A stretch of DNA of 11,615 bases from Pseudomonadota bacterium (GTDB lineage: Bacteria; Pseudomonadota; Gammaproteobacteria; Burkholderiales; Burkholderiaceae_B), in NCBI GenBank assembly GCA_023432075.1, contig JAEYVD010000204.1, positions 1 to 11,615 of the forward strand, read 5' to 3'. Below, in pieces: positions 1 through 6,696 of this stretch. Numbering within the stretch: the first letter of the stretch is position 1; the number at the start of each line of letters is the position of its first letter. The position numbers and the translations under genes were made by a program. The notes beneath the pieces were generated by a model. The model saw only the letters and a list, made by a program, of their open reading frames with translations. It did no database searches and had not been told where the DNA came from.

Positions 1-878
1 GCGCCGGACAGGGGTTCATTGCTGCGCACGCACAATTTGAGCTGGCGCCGCGCCCACGCGTCCGTCAAAGGGATAATCCTTAGATCGCCGCAATCGAAAA
101 GGGACAGCGCCTCCACGGGCACGATGCCGATGCCCAGTTCCCGGCGCACCATCGACACCAGCGCATCGTACGAGGTGACCTGGAACCGCAGCCGCACTGT
201 CCGATTGATGGCTGCCGCCTCGCGCGTGAACAGGTAGTTCGCGGCGCTGCCCCGGTGCATGCCGACGTGGTCGTATTCCAGCGTGTCGGCAAACGCCACG
301 CGCTCGCGCGCGGCAAGCGGATGAGACCGGTTGACCACCAGCGTCATCACATCGCGCCGGTACGGAAAACTCTGTAGCCCGCTGTCGTCGTCGGTCTGGG
401 TATAGATGCCGATATCGCTCACGTTTTCCTGCACCGCGCGCGTCACCGCCGAACTGACGTTTTCCTCAAGATCGATCTGCACGCCGGGATGCAGAGCCAG
501 AAAGCGCTGCAGATCTTCCGGCAGAAACTGCGTGATCGACGACAGGTTGGCCGCAATGCGCACGTGCCCGCGCACGCCCGACGAAAAGTCCCGGATCTCG
601 TCCGTGAGGCCGCGCGCCTGATGCAGCAGCGCCCGCGCATGCCGCGCCAACGCGTGACCCGCGCCCGTCGCTTCCACCCCGCGAGCATGCCGCGTGATCA
701 GCGCCACATCCAGGATGCGCTCCAGTTCCGACAACCGCTTGCTCAGCGCAGACGGCGCGATGTGCTCCCGCGCGGCGGCCGCGGCAATGCTGCCTTCTTC
801 GACCACGGCCACAAAGACCTGCAGGCTGTAGAGATCCAGGCGAGGCGCGGATGATCGAATCGGCGTGTCGAAAGTCAT
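1..878 (-). CDS. LysR-family transcriptional regulator (C-terminus cut by window edge)
   Basis: This is a DNA-binding regulator of the LysR family; its target and ligand cannot be told from sequence. The N-terminus has the family's winged helix-turn-helix at about residues 15-75, with DLYSLQVFVAVVEEGSIAAA followed by the recognition-helix region APSALSKRLSELE. After it comes a periplasmic-binding-protein-like effector domain from about residue 95 to the edge, including the subdomain motifs LGIGIVPVEAL. About 292 residues are visible, so at the usual 300 or so only a short tail is missing. The ATG at 876-878 places the HTH at the normal distance, but no clear Shine-Dalgarno precedes it. An in-frame TTG 12 codons upstream has no better site. 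Only 35 nt separate this start from the terminator of the upstream tRNA-Ser gene. No neighbouring target operon is visible; it would lie to the left or elsewhere. The family call is sure; the start is moderately sure. Confidence 0.93.
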   Translation of the reverse strand, partial: MTFDTPIRSSAPRLDLYSLQVFVAVVEEGSIAAAAAREHIAPSALSKRLSELERILDVALITRHARGVEATGAGHALARHARALLHQARGLTDEIRDFSSGVRGHVRIAANLSSITQFLPEDLQRFLALHPGVQIDLEENVSSAVTRAVQENVSDIGIYTQTDDDSGLQSFPYRRDVMTLVVNRSHPLAARERVAFADTLEYDHVGMHRGSAANYLFTREAAAINRTVRLRFQVTSYDALVSMVRRELGIGIVPVEALSLFDCGDLRIIPLTDAWARRQLKLCVRSNEPLSG

Positions 879-913
879 GGCACGAGCGTACCGTAACGAT
901 TCCCGGAAATGCA

Positions 914-946
914 AAAAGCCCCGATTTCTGGGAAATCGGGGCTTTT
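914..946 (-). terminator. Rho-independent terminator of tRNA-Ser
   Basis: A perfect 15-bp inverted repeat (914-928 with 932-946) has a 3-nt loop. A GC-rich core (GCCCCG/CGGGGC) is flanked by an A-run on one side and a T-run on the other. On the minus strand it lies 34 nt beyond the CCA end of the tRNA and ends in five U. Its A and T tracts are symmetric, so it could terminate in both directions. Confidence 0.85.
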
Positions 947-979
947 GGGGGCTGGCCGGTGGGGCCTTGCCGGTATTCC

Positions 980-1070
980 TGGCGGACAGAGGGGGATTCG
1001 AACCCCCGATACGCTTTTGACGTATACACGCTTTCCAGGCGTGCGCCTTCAACCGCTCGGCCACCTGTCC
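980..1070 (-). tRNA. tRNA-Ser (anticodon GGA)
   Basis: This is a 91-nt class II tRNA on the minus strand. The 5' end GGACAGG pairs with TCTGTCC to form a 7-bp acceptor stem (last pair G-U), followed by discriminator G and an encoded CCA at 982-980. The D-arm contains GGCCGAGCGGTTGAAGG. The anticodon stem ACGC/GCGT closes the loop CTGGAAA, giving anticodon GGA, which reads serine codons UCC and UCU. A long variable arm (GTATACGTCAAAAGCGTATC region), typical of tRNA-Ser, precedes a T-arm of five G-C pairs around TTCGAAT. It is a single gene between the spoVR operon terminator and the LysR gene, with its own candidate promoter and a strong terminator. No integrase or att-like repeat is seen next to it. 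Confidence 0.97.
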
Positions 1071-1133
1071 TACTGCACCTTCAGGGGCCTTTTGGTACTG
1101 CTAAAAAGGCGCTGCTGAAAATGCGAATCCGCG

Positions 1134-1163
1134 ATTCTAGCAGAATGCGCGGCTACACAGCAA
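1134..1163 (-). promoter_or_regulatory. Candidate sigma-70 promoter for tRNA-Ser
   Basis: Read on the minus strand, TTGCTG (1163-1158) and TAGAAT (1139-1134) are separated by 18 nt. The -10 matches consensus at five of six positions; the -35 matches only at TTG. Predicted transcription would start near 1127, about 57 nt before the mature tRNA 5' end. It lies just past the spoVR operon terminator, where a separate tRNA promoter is expected. Inference from motif and position only. Confidence 0.5.
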
Positions 1164-1173
1164 GCGGCCAAAC

Positions 1174-1201
1174 AAAAAGGGACGCACTACGCGCGTCCCT
1201 T
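1174..1201 (-). terminator. Rho-independent terminator of the prkA-yeaH-spoVR operon
   Basis: A 9-bp perfect stem (1177-1185 with 1193-1201, AAGGGACGC paired with GCGTCCCTT) has a 7-nt loop. On the minus strand it is followed by a U-rich tail (TTTTTGTTT). It starts about 15 nt past the spoVR stop codon, as expected for the end of that operon. Confidence 0.85.
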
Positions 1202-1216
1202 CCCCTGCCAGCGGCA

Positions 1217-2770
1217 TTACTTCGACGCGGGCGGGTCCTGCTCCCGGTAGGAGCTGATCGTACCGTCCGGTTCGGTCTCTTCCAGCCGGACACGAAATCC
1301 CCACAGGCGGGCCAGATGCTTCATGACCTGTTCGGCATCTTCGCCCGCCAGCGGCCGGCCGCGGCTTTTCAGGTGGCGCAGCACCAGCGAGCGGTCGGTG
1401 TCGCGGTTGAAGCGGATGACCTGGATGTCGGGCACCTGGTTGTCACGGTTGTGCTGCGCGGCAAGCAGGCGGCGGATGTCGCGGTAGCCCTCGTCGTCGT
1501 GGATCGCGGCCACTTCCAGCTTGGGGTTGGCCTGATGGTCCGAGATGGCGAAGAAGCGGAACTCGCGGATCAGCCGCGGGGACAGGTATTGCGAGATGAA
1601 GGATTCGTCCTTGAAGTTGCGCATGGCGAAGTCCAGCGTCTTCAACCAGTCGCCGCCCGCAATGTCGGGGAACCAGCGGCGGTCTTCGGGCGTGGGCGCC
1701 TCGCAGATGCGGCGGATGTCCGACATCATGGCAAAGCCCAGCGCGTAGGGGTTGATGCCGCCATAACCGCGTTCGTCAAAGCCGCGCTGGCTGACGACGT
1801 TGGTGTGGCTTTGCAGGAACTCCATCATGAAGCCGTCGTTCACCAGCCCCTTGTCATGCAGGCGGTTCAGGATGGTGTAGTGCCAGAACGTGGCCCAGCC
1901 TTCGTTCATGACCTTGGTCTGGGTCTGCGGATAGAAATACTGCGCGACCTTGCGCACGATGCGCACCAGTTCCTTCTGCCACGGCGCCAGCTTGGGCGAG
2001 TACTTCTCGATGAAGTACAGCAGGTTTTCCTCGGGCTCGGGCGGAAACACGGTTGCCGCAACGCGGGTGTCCTTGTCCGCCTCGATCCGCGGCAGCGTGC
2101 GCCACAGGTCGTTATATTGCAGGCGCGCGTGTTCTTCGCGCTCGGCCTGGCGGGTCGCCTCTTCCTTGTACGAGACCGGCGTCGGCCGCTTGTAGCGATC
2201 CACCCCGTGATGCGACAGCGCATGGCAGGAGTCCAGCAGCGACTCCACGGCGTCGATGCCGTAGCGGTCTTCGCAGTCCATCACGTACTTGCGCGCGAAG
2301 ACCAGGTAGTCCAGCACACCATCGGCGTCCGTCCATTGCCGGAACAGGTAGTTGCCCTTGAAGAAGGAATTGTGCCCGTAGCAGGCGTGCGCAATCACGA
2401 GCGCCTGCATCGGCATGGAATTCTCTTCCATGAGGTACGAGATGCAGGGGTTGGAATTGATGACGATTTCGTACGCCAGCCCTTGCATGCCGCGGCGGTA
2501 GAACTGCTCGTTGCGGATGAATTCCTTGCCGTAGGACCAGTGGGGATAGCCAATGGGCAAGCCCGCCGATGCGTAGGCATCCAGCATCTGTTCCGAGGTG
2601 ATGACCTCGATCTGGTTCGGATAGGTGTCCAGGCCGTATTCGCGGGCGATCTGCGAGATCGCGTCGTCATAGGTCTGGATCAGTTCGAACGTCCATTCGG
2701 AACCCTGCGAGATCGGCACGGCGGTGCCGCCCGACCCCGGCTCCGCGAGAGCACCCATGTTGGCGTTCAT
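1217..2770 (-). CDS. spoVR: SpoVR family protein (YcgB-like)
   Basis: This 517-residue SpoVR-family protein is close in length to E. coli YcgB (about 510). The family is named after a Bacillus protein linked to spore cortex formation, yet it is common in non-sporulating proteobacteria, where its biochemical role is not settled. There is no signal peptide or membrane segment, so it is probably cytoplasmic. Conserved blocks include GYPHWSYGKEF (74-84), the H128-ACYG-H133-NSFFKGN stretch, the His-rich CHALSHHG (182-189), and MNEGWATFWH (288-297). His and Glu in these blocks could bind metal (inference). The start is ATG at 2770: AAGGAG lies 5 nt upstream and the ATGA overlaps the yeaH stop, indicating translational coupling. 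The reading frame stays open to 2878, but that part belongs to the yeaH 3' end. It is the last gene of a three-gene operon with prkA and yeaH. Confidence 0.95.
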   Translation of the reverse strand: MNANMGALAEPGSGGTAVPISQGSEWTFELIQTYDDAISQIAREYGLDTYPNQIEVITSEQMLDAYASAGLPIGYPHWSYGKEFIRNEQFYRRGMQGLAYEIVINSNPCISYLMEENSMPMQALVIAHACYGHNSFFKGNYLFRQWTDADGVLDYLVFARKYVMDCEDRYGIDAVESLLDSCHALSHHGVDRYKRPTPVSYKEEATRQAEREEHARLQYNDLWRTLPRIEADKDTRVAATVFPPEPEENLLYFIEKYSPKLAPWQKELVRIVRKVAQYFYPQTQTKVMNEGWATFWHYTILNRLHDKGLVNDGFMMEFLQSHTNVVSQRGFDERGYGGINPYALGFAMMSDIRRICEAPTPEDRRWFPDIAGGDWLKTLDFAMRNFKDESFISQYLSPRLIREFRFFAISDHQANPKLEVAAIHDDEGYRDIRRLLAAQHNRDNQVPDIQVIRFNRDTDRSLVLRHLKSRGRPLAGEDAEQVMKHLARLWGFRVRLEETEPDGTISSYREQDPPASK

Positions 2771-4026
2771 GCGGTCTCCTTCTTGAACAGGTCGTGGAAC
2801 ACGGGAAAGATCTCGCCGCGATCGCAGATGCGCCGCATGACGAAATGCGGTTCCAGTTTCTGTTCGTACTCGGCCCACAGGCTGCTCTTGCGAGCCTCTT
2901 GCGAGTCGGGAATTTCAATATAGGCAAAGTAGCGCGTCGAGGGCAGCAGATGCTCGGCCAGGAATCGCGCGCTTTTGCCCGCGTCGGCGCCAAACGAGTC
3001 GCCGTCGCTGGCCTGCGCCGCATAGACGTTCCATGCGGCCGGCGGATAGCGCTTTTCCAGGATCTCGCGCATCAGCTCCAGCGCCGACAGCACGATCGTG
3101 CCGCCGCTCTTGGGGTCATAGAAGAACGTGTGTTCGTCGACTTCCTCGGCGTTGTCGGTATGGCGGATGAAAACCAGGTCGACGTGTTCGTACTTGCGCG
3201 ACAGGAAGAGGTAGAGGAGCGTGAAGAAGCGCTTGGCGAGGTCTTTCTTGCCCTCGTCCATGGAGCCGGACACGTCCATCAGGCAGAACATGACCGCGCG
3301 CGCCATGGGGATGGCGACCGACACGCGGTTGCGATAGCGCAGGTCCAGGTCGTCCAGGAACGGCACCCGAGCCAGGCGCTCACGGCAGTCCTCGACGTCC
3401 TGTTCCAGCTCGCGCACGCGTGCTGCGGGCGCGCCCGCCGCCTTGGCTTCTTCCAACGCCTTTTCCGCGTCTTCGAGATCGGCGCGCGCCTTCACCCCCA
3501 GCGACACGCGTCGCGCCAGCGACGACTTCAGCGTACGGCTGATGCTGAGCGTGCTGGGCGAGCCCGTGGTCGTGTAGCCCGCGCGCTGCCACTTCTTCTG
3601 GCTGACTTCGCCAAGCTGGTTGCGCGCCAGATGCGGCAATTCCAGATCCTCGAAAAAGAGGTTCAGGAATTCGGCGCGCGACAGGCTGAAGGTGAACTGG
3701 TCCACCGACTCGCCTTCACCCGGCTCGGACCCGCCTTCACCCTGCCCGCCCTGCGGCCGGTCGAAGGTGTCGCCCTTGGCGAATTCGCGATTGCCCGGAT
3801 GCACCATCTCGCGGTCGCCGCCCGCGCCGTGCCGGAACGTCGGCTCGGAGATATCGCGGGCAGGCAGGTTGATCTCACCGCCTTGATCCATATCCTGGAT
3901 CGAGCGGTCACGGATCATCCCGTGCACCGCCTTGCGGATCTGATCCTTGTAACGCCGAAGAAAGCGCTCCCGGTTAACGGCGCTTTTGTTGCGACCGTTA
4001 AGACGGCGATCGATCAGTGAATTCAT
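2767..4026 (-). CDS. yeaH: YeaH/UPF0229 (DUF444) von Willebrand A domain protein
   Basis: This 419-residue DUF444/UPF0229 protein is like E. coli YeaH. It has a basic N-terminus (RRLNGRNKSAVNRERFLRRY), a Gly/Glu-rich low-complexity linker at about 90-108, a charged segment likely to be coiled coil at about 180-220, and a C-terminal von Willebrand A-like domain from about 244. The metal-ion-dependent adhesion site looks complete: D251-V-S253-G-S255, T310 in SGGT, and D341 in ASDGD. Such domains mediate divalent-metal-dependent protein contacts, often with an AAA+ partner. It sits 12 nt downstream of prkA, with its Shine-Dalgarno (GAGGTGA) inside that gap, and overlaps spoVR by 4 nt. In E. coli yeaG-yeaH is a stress and nitrogen-starvation-responsive pair (known for the family). 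The molecular function here is inferred from domains. Confidence 0.95.
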   Translation of the reverse strand: MNSLIDRRLNGRNKSAVNRERFLRRYKDQIRKAVHGMIRDRSIQDMDQGGEINLPARDISEPTFRHGAGGDREMVHPGNREFAKGDTFDRPQGGQGEGGSEPGEGESVDQFTFSLSRAEFLNLFFEDLELPHLARNQLGEVSQKKWQRAGYTTTGSPSTLSISRTLKSSLARRVSLGVKARADLEDAEKALEEAKAAGAPAARVRELEQDVEDCRERLARVPFLDDLDLRYRNRVSVAIPMARAVMFCLMDVSGSMDEGKKDLAKRFFTLLYLFLSRKYEHVDLVFIRHTDNAEEVDEHTFFYDPKSGGTIVLSALELMREILEKRYPPAAWNVYAAQASDGDSFGADAGKSARFLAEHLLPSTRYFAYIEIPDSQEARKSSLWAEYEQKLEPHFVMRRICDRGEIFPVFHDLFKKETA

Positions 4027-4038
4027 GATTCACCTCGC

Positions 4039-5964
4039 TCAGGAAGACTTCCTCACACGGAGATACCACTCGCACAGCAGCCTGACCTGCTTTTCCGTGT
4101 AGCCCTTCTCCACCATCCGGTCGACGAAGCTCTGGTGTTTCGACTTGTCCTCGGCCGAGGCCTTGGCGTTGAACGAAATCACCGGCAGCAGGTCTTCCGT
4201 GTTCGAGAACATCTTCTTCTCGATCACTTCGCGCAGCTTTTCATAGCTGGTCCAGGTCGGATTGCGGCCGCTGTTGTTGGCGCGCGCCCGCAGCACGAAG
4301 TTCACGATCTCGTTACGGAAGTCCTTCGGATTGGCGATGCCCGCCGGCTTCTCGATCTTTTCCAGTTCATCGTTCAGCGCGCTGCGGTCGAAGCTTTCGC
4401 CGGTTTCAGGATCGCGGAATTCCTCGTCCTGGATCCAGCAGTCGGCAAACGTCACGTAGCGGTCGAAGATGTTCTGGCCGTACTCGGAGTAGGACTCCAG
4501 GTAGGCGGTCTGAATCTCCTTGCCGATGAACTCCGCATAGCGCGGCGCCAGGAATCCCTTGATGAACTCCAGGTAGCGCCGGCGGATCTCGTCGGGATAG
4601 TCTTCGCGGCCGATACGCTGCTCCAGCACGTACATCAGGTGCACCGGATTGGCAGCCACTTCGGTCTGGTCGTAGTTGAAGACGCTGGACAGGATCTTGT
4701 ATGCGAAGCGCGTGGAGACCCCGGTCATGCCTTCGTCGGTGCCCGCGTAGTCCTTGTACTCCTGCAGCGCCTTGGCCTTGGGATCGACGTCCTTCAGGCT
4801 TTCGCCGTCGTAGACCCGCAGCTTCGAATAGATGCTGGAATTCTCGGGCTCCTTCAGGCGCGTCAGCACCGAGAACTGCGCCATCATGTCCAGCGTTCCG
4901 GGCGCGCACGGCGCTTCGGACAGCGAGCTGTGATGCAGCAGCTTCTCGTAGATGCGGACCTCTTCGGACACTTGCAGGCAGTAAGGCACCTTGACGATAT
5001 AGATCCGGTCAAGGAACGCCTCGTTGTGCTTGTTGTTGCGGAAGGTCTGCCACTCGGATTCGTTCGAGTGCGCCAGGATGGTGCCGTTGAACGGGATGGC
5101 CGAGAAACCTTCCGTGCCCTTGAAGTTGCCTTCCTGGGTGGCCGTCAACAGCGGATGCAGCATCTTGATCGGCGCCTTGAACATTTCCACGAACTCGAGC
5201 AGCCCCTGGTTCGCCAGGCACAAGCCGCCCGAGTAGCTGTAGGCGTCGGGATCGTCCTGCGAATGGCGATCGAGCTTGCGGATATCAACCTTGCCCACCA
5301 GCGACGAAATGTCCTGGTTGTTCTCGTCGCCCGGCTCGGTCTTGGCGATGGCGATCTGGCGCAGCACCGAAGGGTTCAGGCGCACGACGCGGAACTTTGA
5401 GATGTCGCCGTCGAATTCCTTCAGACGCTTGACTGCCCACGGCGACATGATGCCGGTCAGGTAGCGCTTCGGAATGCCGTATTCCTTTTCGAGCATGTCG
5501 CCGAACCGTTCGGGATGAAACAACCCGAGCGGCGATTCGTTGACGGGCGATCCTTTCAGGGCATAGATCGGAAAACTTTCCATCAATGCCTTGAGCCGTT
5601 CCGCGATGGACGACTTGCCGCCGCCCACCGGCCCGAGCAGATAAAGGATTTGCTTGCGCTCCTCCAGTCCCTGCGCGGCGTGCTTGAAGAACGCGACGAT
5701 CTGTCCGATCACGTCCTCCATGCCGTAGAACTCCTGGAACGCCGGATAGCGTCGGATGGTCCGGTTGGAAAACAAACGGGAAAGACGTGGGTCGTTGCGC
5801 GTATCCACGATCTCAGGTTCGCCGATCGCGGCCAACATGCGCTCAGCGGGGCTGGCGTAGGCCATGGGATCGCGCTTGGCGAGGTTTAGATACTCCTCGA
5901 GCGAGAGCTCCGATTCCTGCTCTCTTGCATACTGCGACTTGAAGCCTTCGACGATGTTTTGCAC
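4039..5964 (-). CDS. prkA: PrkA family AAA+ serine protein kinase/protease-type ATPase (YeaG-like)
   Basis: This 641-residue PrkA protein is nearly the length of E. coli YeaG (about 644). The N-terminal AAA+ module carries Walker A G111-PVGGG-K117-SS, a Walker B-like ANQGLLEFVE (251-260), a sensor-1-type Asn in ILAHSNESEW (N301) and a candidate arginine finger in FLDRIYIVKVPY (R320). A C-terminal PrkA domain follows. The family has been described as a serine kinase; for Bacillus PrkA an ATP-dependent, Lon-like protease activity has also been reported, so the biochemical label is open. The start is GTG at 5964-5962, chosen because a perfect AGGAGG lies 5 nt upstream and the N-terminus MQNIVEGFKSQY fits the family. 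It is the first gene of the prkA-yeaH-spoVR operon and is preceded by a long non-coding region that must hold the operon promoter. Confidence 0.96.
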   Translation of the reverse strand: MQNIVEGFKSQYAREQESELSLEEYLNLAKRDPMAYASPAERMLAAIGEPEIVDTRNDPRLSRLFSNRTIRRYPAFQEFYGMEDVIGQIVAFFKHAAQGLEERKQILYLLGPVGGGKSSIAERLKALMESFPIYALKGSPVNESPLGLFHPERFGDMLEKEYGIPKRYLTGIMSPWAVKRLKEFDGDISKFRVVRLNPSVLRQIAIAKTEPGDENNQDISSLVGKVDIRKLDRHSQDDPDAYSYSGGLCLANQGLLEFVEMFKAPIKMLHPLLTATQEGNFKGTEGFSAIPFNGTILAHSNESEWQTFRNNKHNEAFLDRIYIVKVPYCLQVSEEVRIYEKLLHHSSLSEAPCAPGTLDMMAQFSVLTRLKEPENSSIYSKLRVYDGESLKDVDPKAKALQEYKDYAGTDEGMTGVSTRFAYKILSSVFNYDQTEVAANPVHLMYVLEQRIGREDYPDEIRRRYLEFIKGFLAPRYAEFIGKEIQTAYLESYSEYGQNIFDRYVTFADCWIQDEEFRDPETGESFDRSALNDELEKIEKPAGIANPKDFRNEIVNFVLRARANNSGRNPTWTSYEKLREVIEKKMFSNTEDLLPVISFNAKASAEDKSKHQSFVDRMVEKGYTEKQVRLLCEWYLRVRKSS

Positions 5965-5969
5965 GGAAA

Positions 5970-5975
5970 CCTCCT
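5970..5975 (-). promoter_or_regulatory. Strong Shine-Dalgarno deciding the GTG start of prkA
   Basis: On the minus strand AGGAGG lies 5 nt before the GTG at 5964. It is a full match to the 16S rRNA tail and is the reason a GTG rather than a downstream ATG is taken as the start. Confidence 0.85.
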
Positions 5976-6125
5976 ACAACACGCGAAAAATTCAATACGT
6001 CCCTACATGCCCATTGTGCATCAGCGCCTGCGAATTACTAAACAACTTCGCTGCAGGCGTTTTCGGCAAGTCGTTATGTTGCTTTCGCCACACATCAACC
6101 ATAAGCACGATCGGACCCTTTCTGT

Positions 6126-6154
6126 TTAGGCTGCACCCCTCGGATACAAGTTCC
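6126..6154 (-). promoter_or_regulatory. Candidate sigma-E (ECF) type promoter for the prkA operon
   Basis: On the minus strand GGAACTT (6154-6148) is followed after exactly 16 nt by GCCTAA (6131-6126). This resembles the RpoE consensus (GGAACTT, about 16 nt, GTCTAA/TCTGA type). It would start transcription near 6120 and give a leader of about 155 nt before prkA. No better sigma-70 or sigma-54 promoter was found in this gap. The same heptamer also occurs by chance inside coding sequence of this window, so the match alone is not proof. Confidence 0.35.
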
Positions 6155-6511
6155 GTCAGGGATTGCAACGTTGGTGAGCAAGTTCGCTCAGTCGTTTTCA
6201 GCATAGAGCCGCATATAGCGTGCCTGACGCAGCCGCACATGAAATGGTCGGCAATGAAATGACGGAATGAGCGATATCCAATGGATTCTTATGAGCCGGG
6301 GATAACCCCGAAGCGTCCGCCATGCGATCGCAGCGAACGTGCTGAACGGCGCTTTGCGACTTCGTTCAGTGTCGTGCCGGTCGGTGTTGAACTGCGCCGA
6401 TTCGCGGCACGGGAATCCGTGGTGACGAGGGCGCGCGGCGGCTGTGCGGGGGGTCCGTGAGCGCGTAGCGCCAAGTCATGCGCCCTATGCTAAGCCTGTG
6501 ACCGTCTCGTG

Positions 6512-6534
6512 GCAATTCATTTTGTGCGAATTGC
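6512..6534. repeat. Inverted repeat GCAATTC-N9-GAATTGC
   Basis: Two perfect 7-bp arms (6512-6518 and 6528-6534) are separated by 9 nt. Allowing one bulged G, the outer bases GTG and CAC also pair. There is no T-run, so it is not a typical terminator. It could be an operator or a hairpin in a transcript downstream of ribD; function unknown. Confidence 0.35.
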
Positions 6535-6696
6535 ACGGGCGCGTAATCACGCGAAACACGATTGACGCCGCGCATGCCGATGCCGGTCATGCAGTACGGC
6601 ACGTCACATCGATAGCGCCGCGCCGCCGAGACGCAGGCAGCGCGCGGCTCTATGCGGATTGGCAGCCGACCCCTCGGAGTGCTAGCAGCGGTTTTG

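Larger units (their letters stand above)
5965..6696. other. Non-coding gap of about 730 bases upstream of prkA
   Basis: No convincing gene is found on either strand. The part near prkA (about 5980-6300) is visibly less GC-rich than its surroundings, as expected for a promoter and leader region; 6300-6690 is GC-rich again. The short open frames here (for example 5992-6240 minus and 6366-6602 minus) lack ribosome-binding sites and recognisable domains. Structures seen: a sigma-E-like promoter candidate (6126-6154), a 7-bp dyad at 6025-6031/6053-6059, an imperfect dyad at 6074-6081/6096-6104, a small hairpin at 6297-6310, a dyad at 6512-6534 and a short one at 6540-6553. No clear terminator for ribD is seen. 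Confidence 0.7.

Noticed and set aside
2771..2878. N-terminal extension of SpoVR to an ATG at 2878
   Set aside because: It would overlap yeaH by over 100 bp, while the ATG at 2770 has a strong Shine-Dalgarno and coupling ATGA.
851..2923. 690-codon open frame on the plus strand antisense to spoVR and the tRNA
   Set aside because: It crosses a tRNA gene and lies antisense to a clearly recognised SpoVR; no domain is seen. Long antisense frames are expected in GC-rich coding DNA.
2794..4020. 408-codon plus-strand open frame opposite yeaH
   Set aside because: It mirrors the codon pattern of the recognised DUF444 gene; no ribosome-binding site or domain.
4135..5400. 421-codon plus-strand open frame opposite prkA
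   Set aside because: Antisense to the AAA+ domain gene; Val/Leu/Arg/Gln-rich and without recognisable motifs.
6081..6104. GG-N10-GC spacing resembling a sigma-54 promoter upstream of prkA
   Set aside because: Only the GG and GC dinucleotides fit; the flanking consensus (TGGCAC and TTGCA) is absent.
5992..6240. Possible 82-residue protein on the minus strand in the prkA leader
   Set aside because: No Shine-Dalgarno at any of its ATGs, no known domain, and it overlaps the expected promoter/leader of prkA. It could be revisited if conserved in relatives.
6366..6602. Possible 78-residue protein on the minus strand, with other short frames at 6289-6474 and 6444-6800
   Set aside because: Arg/Pro-rich composition, no ribosome-binding sites, overlapping each other; consistent with random GC-rich frames.
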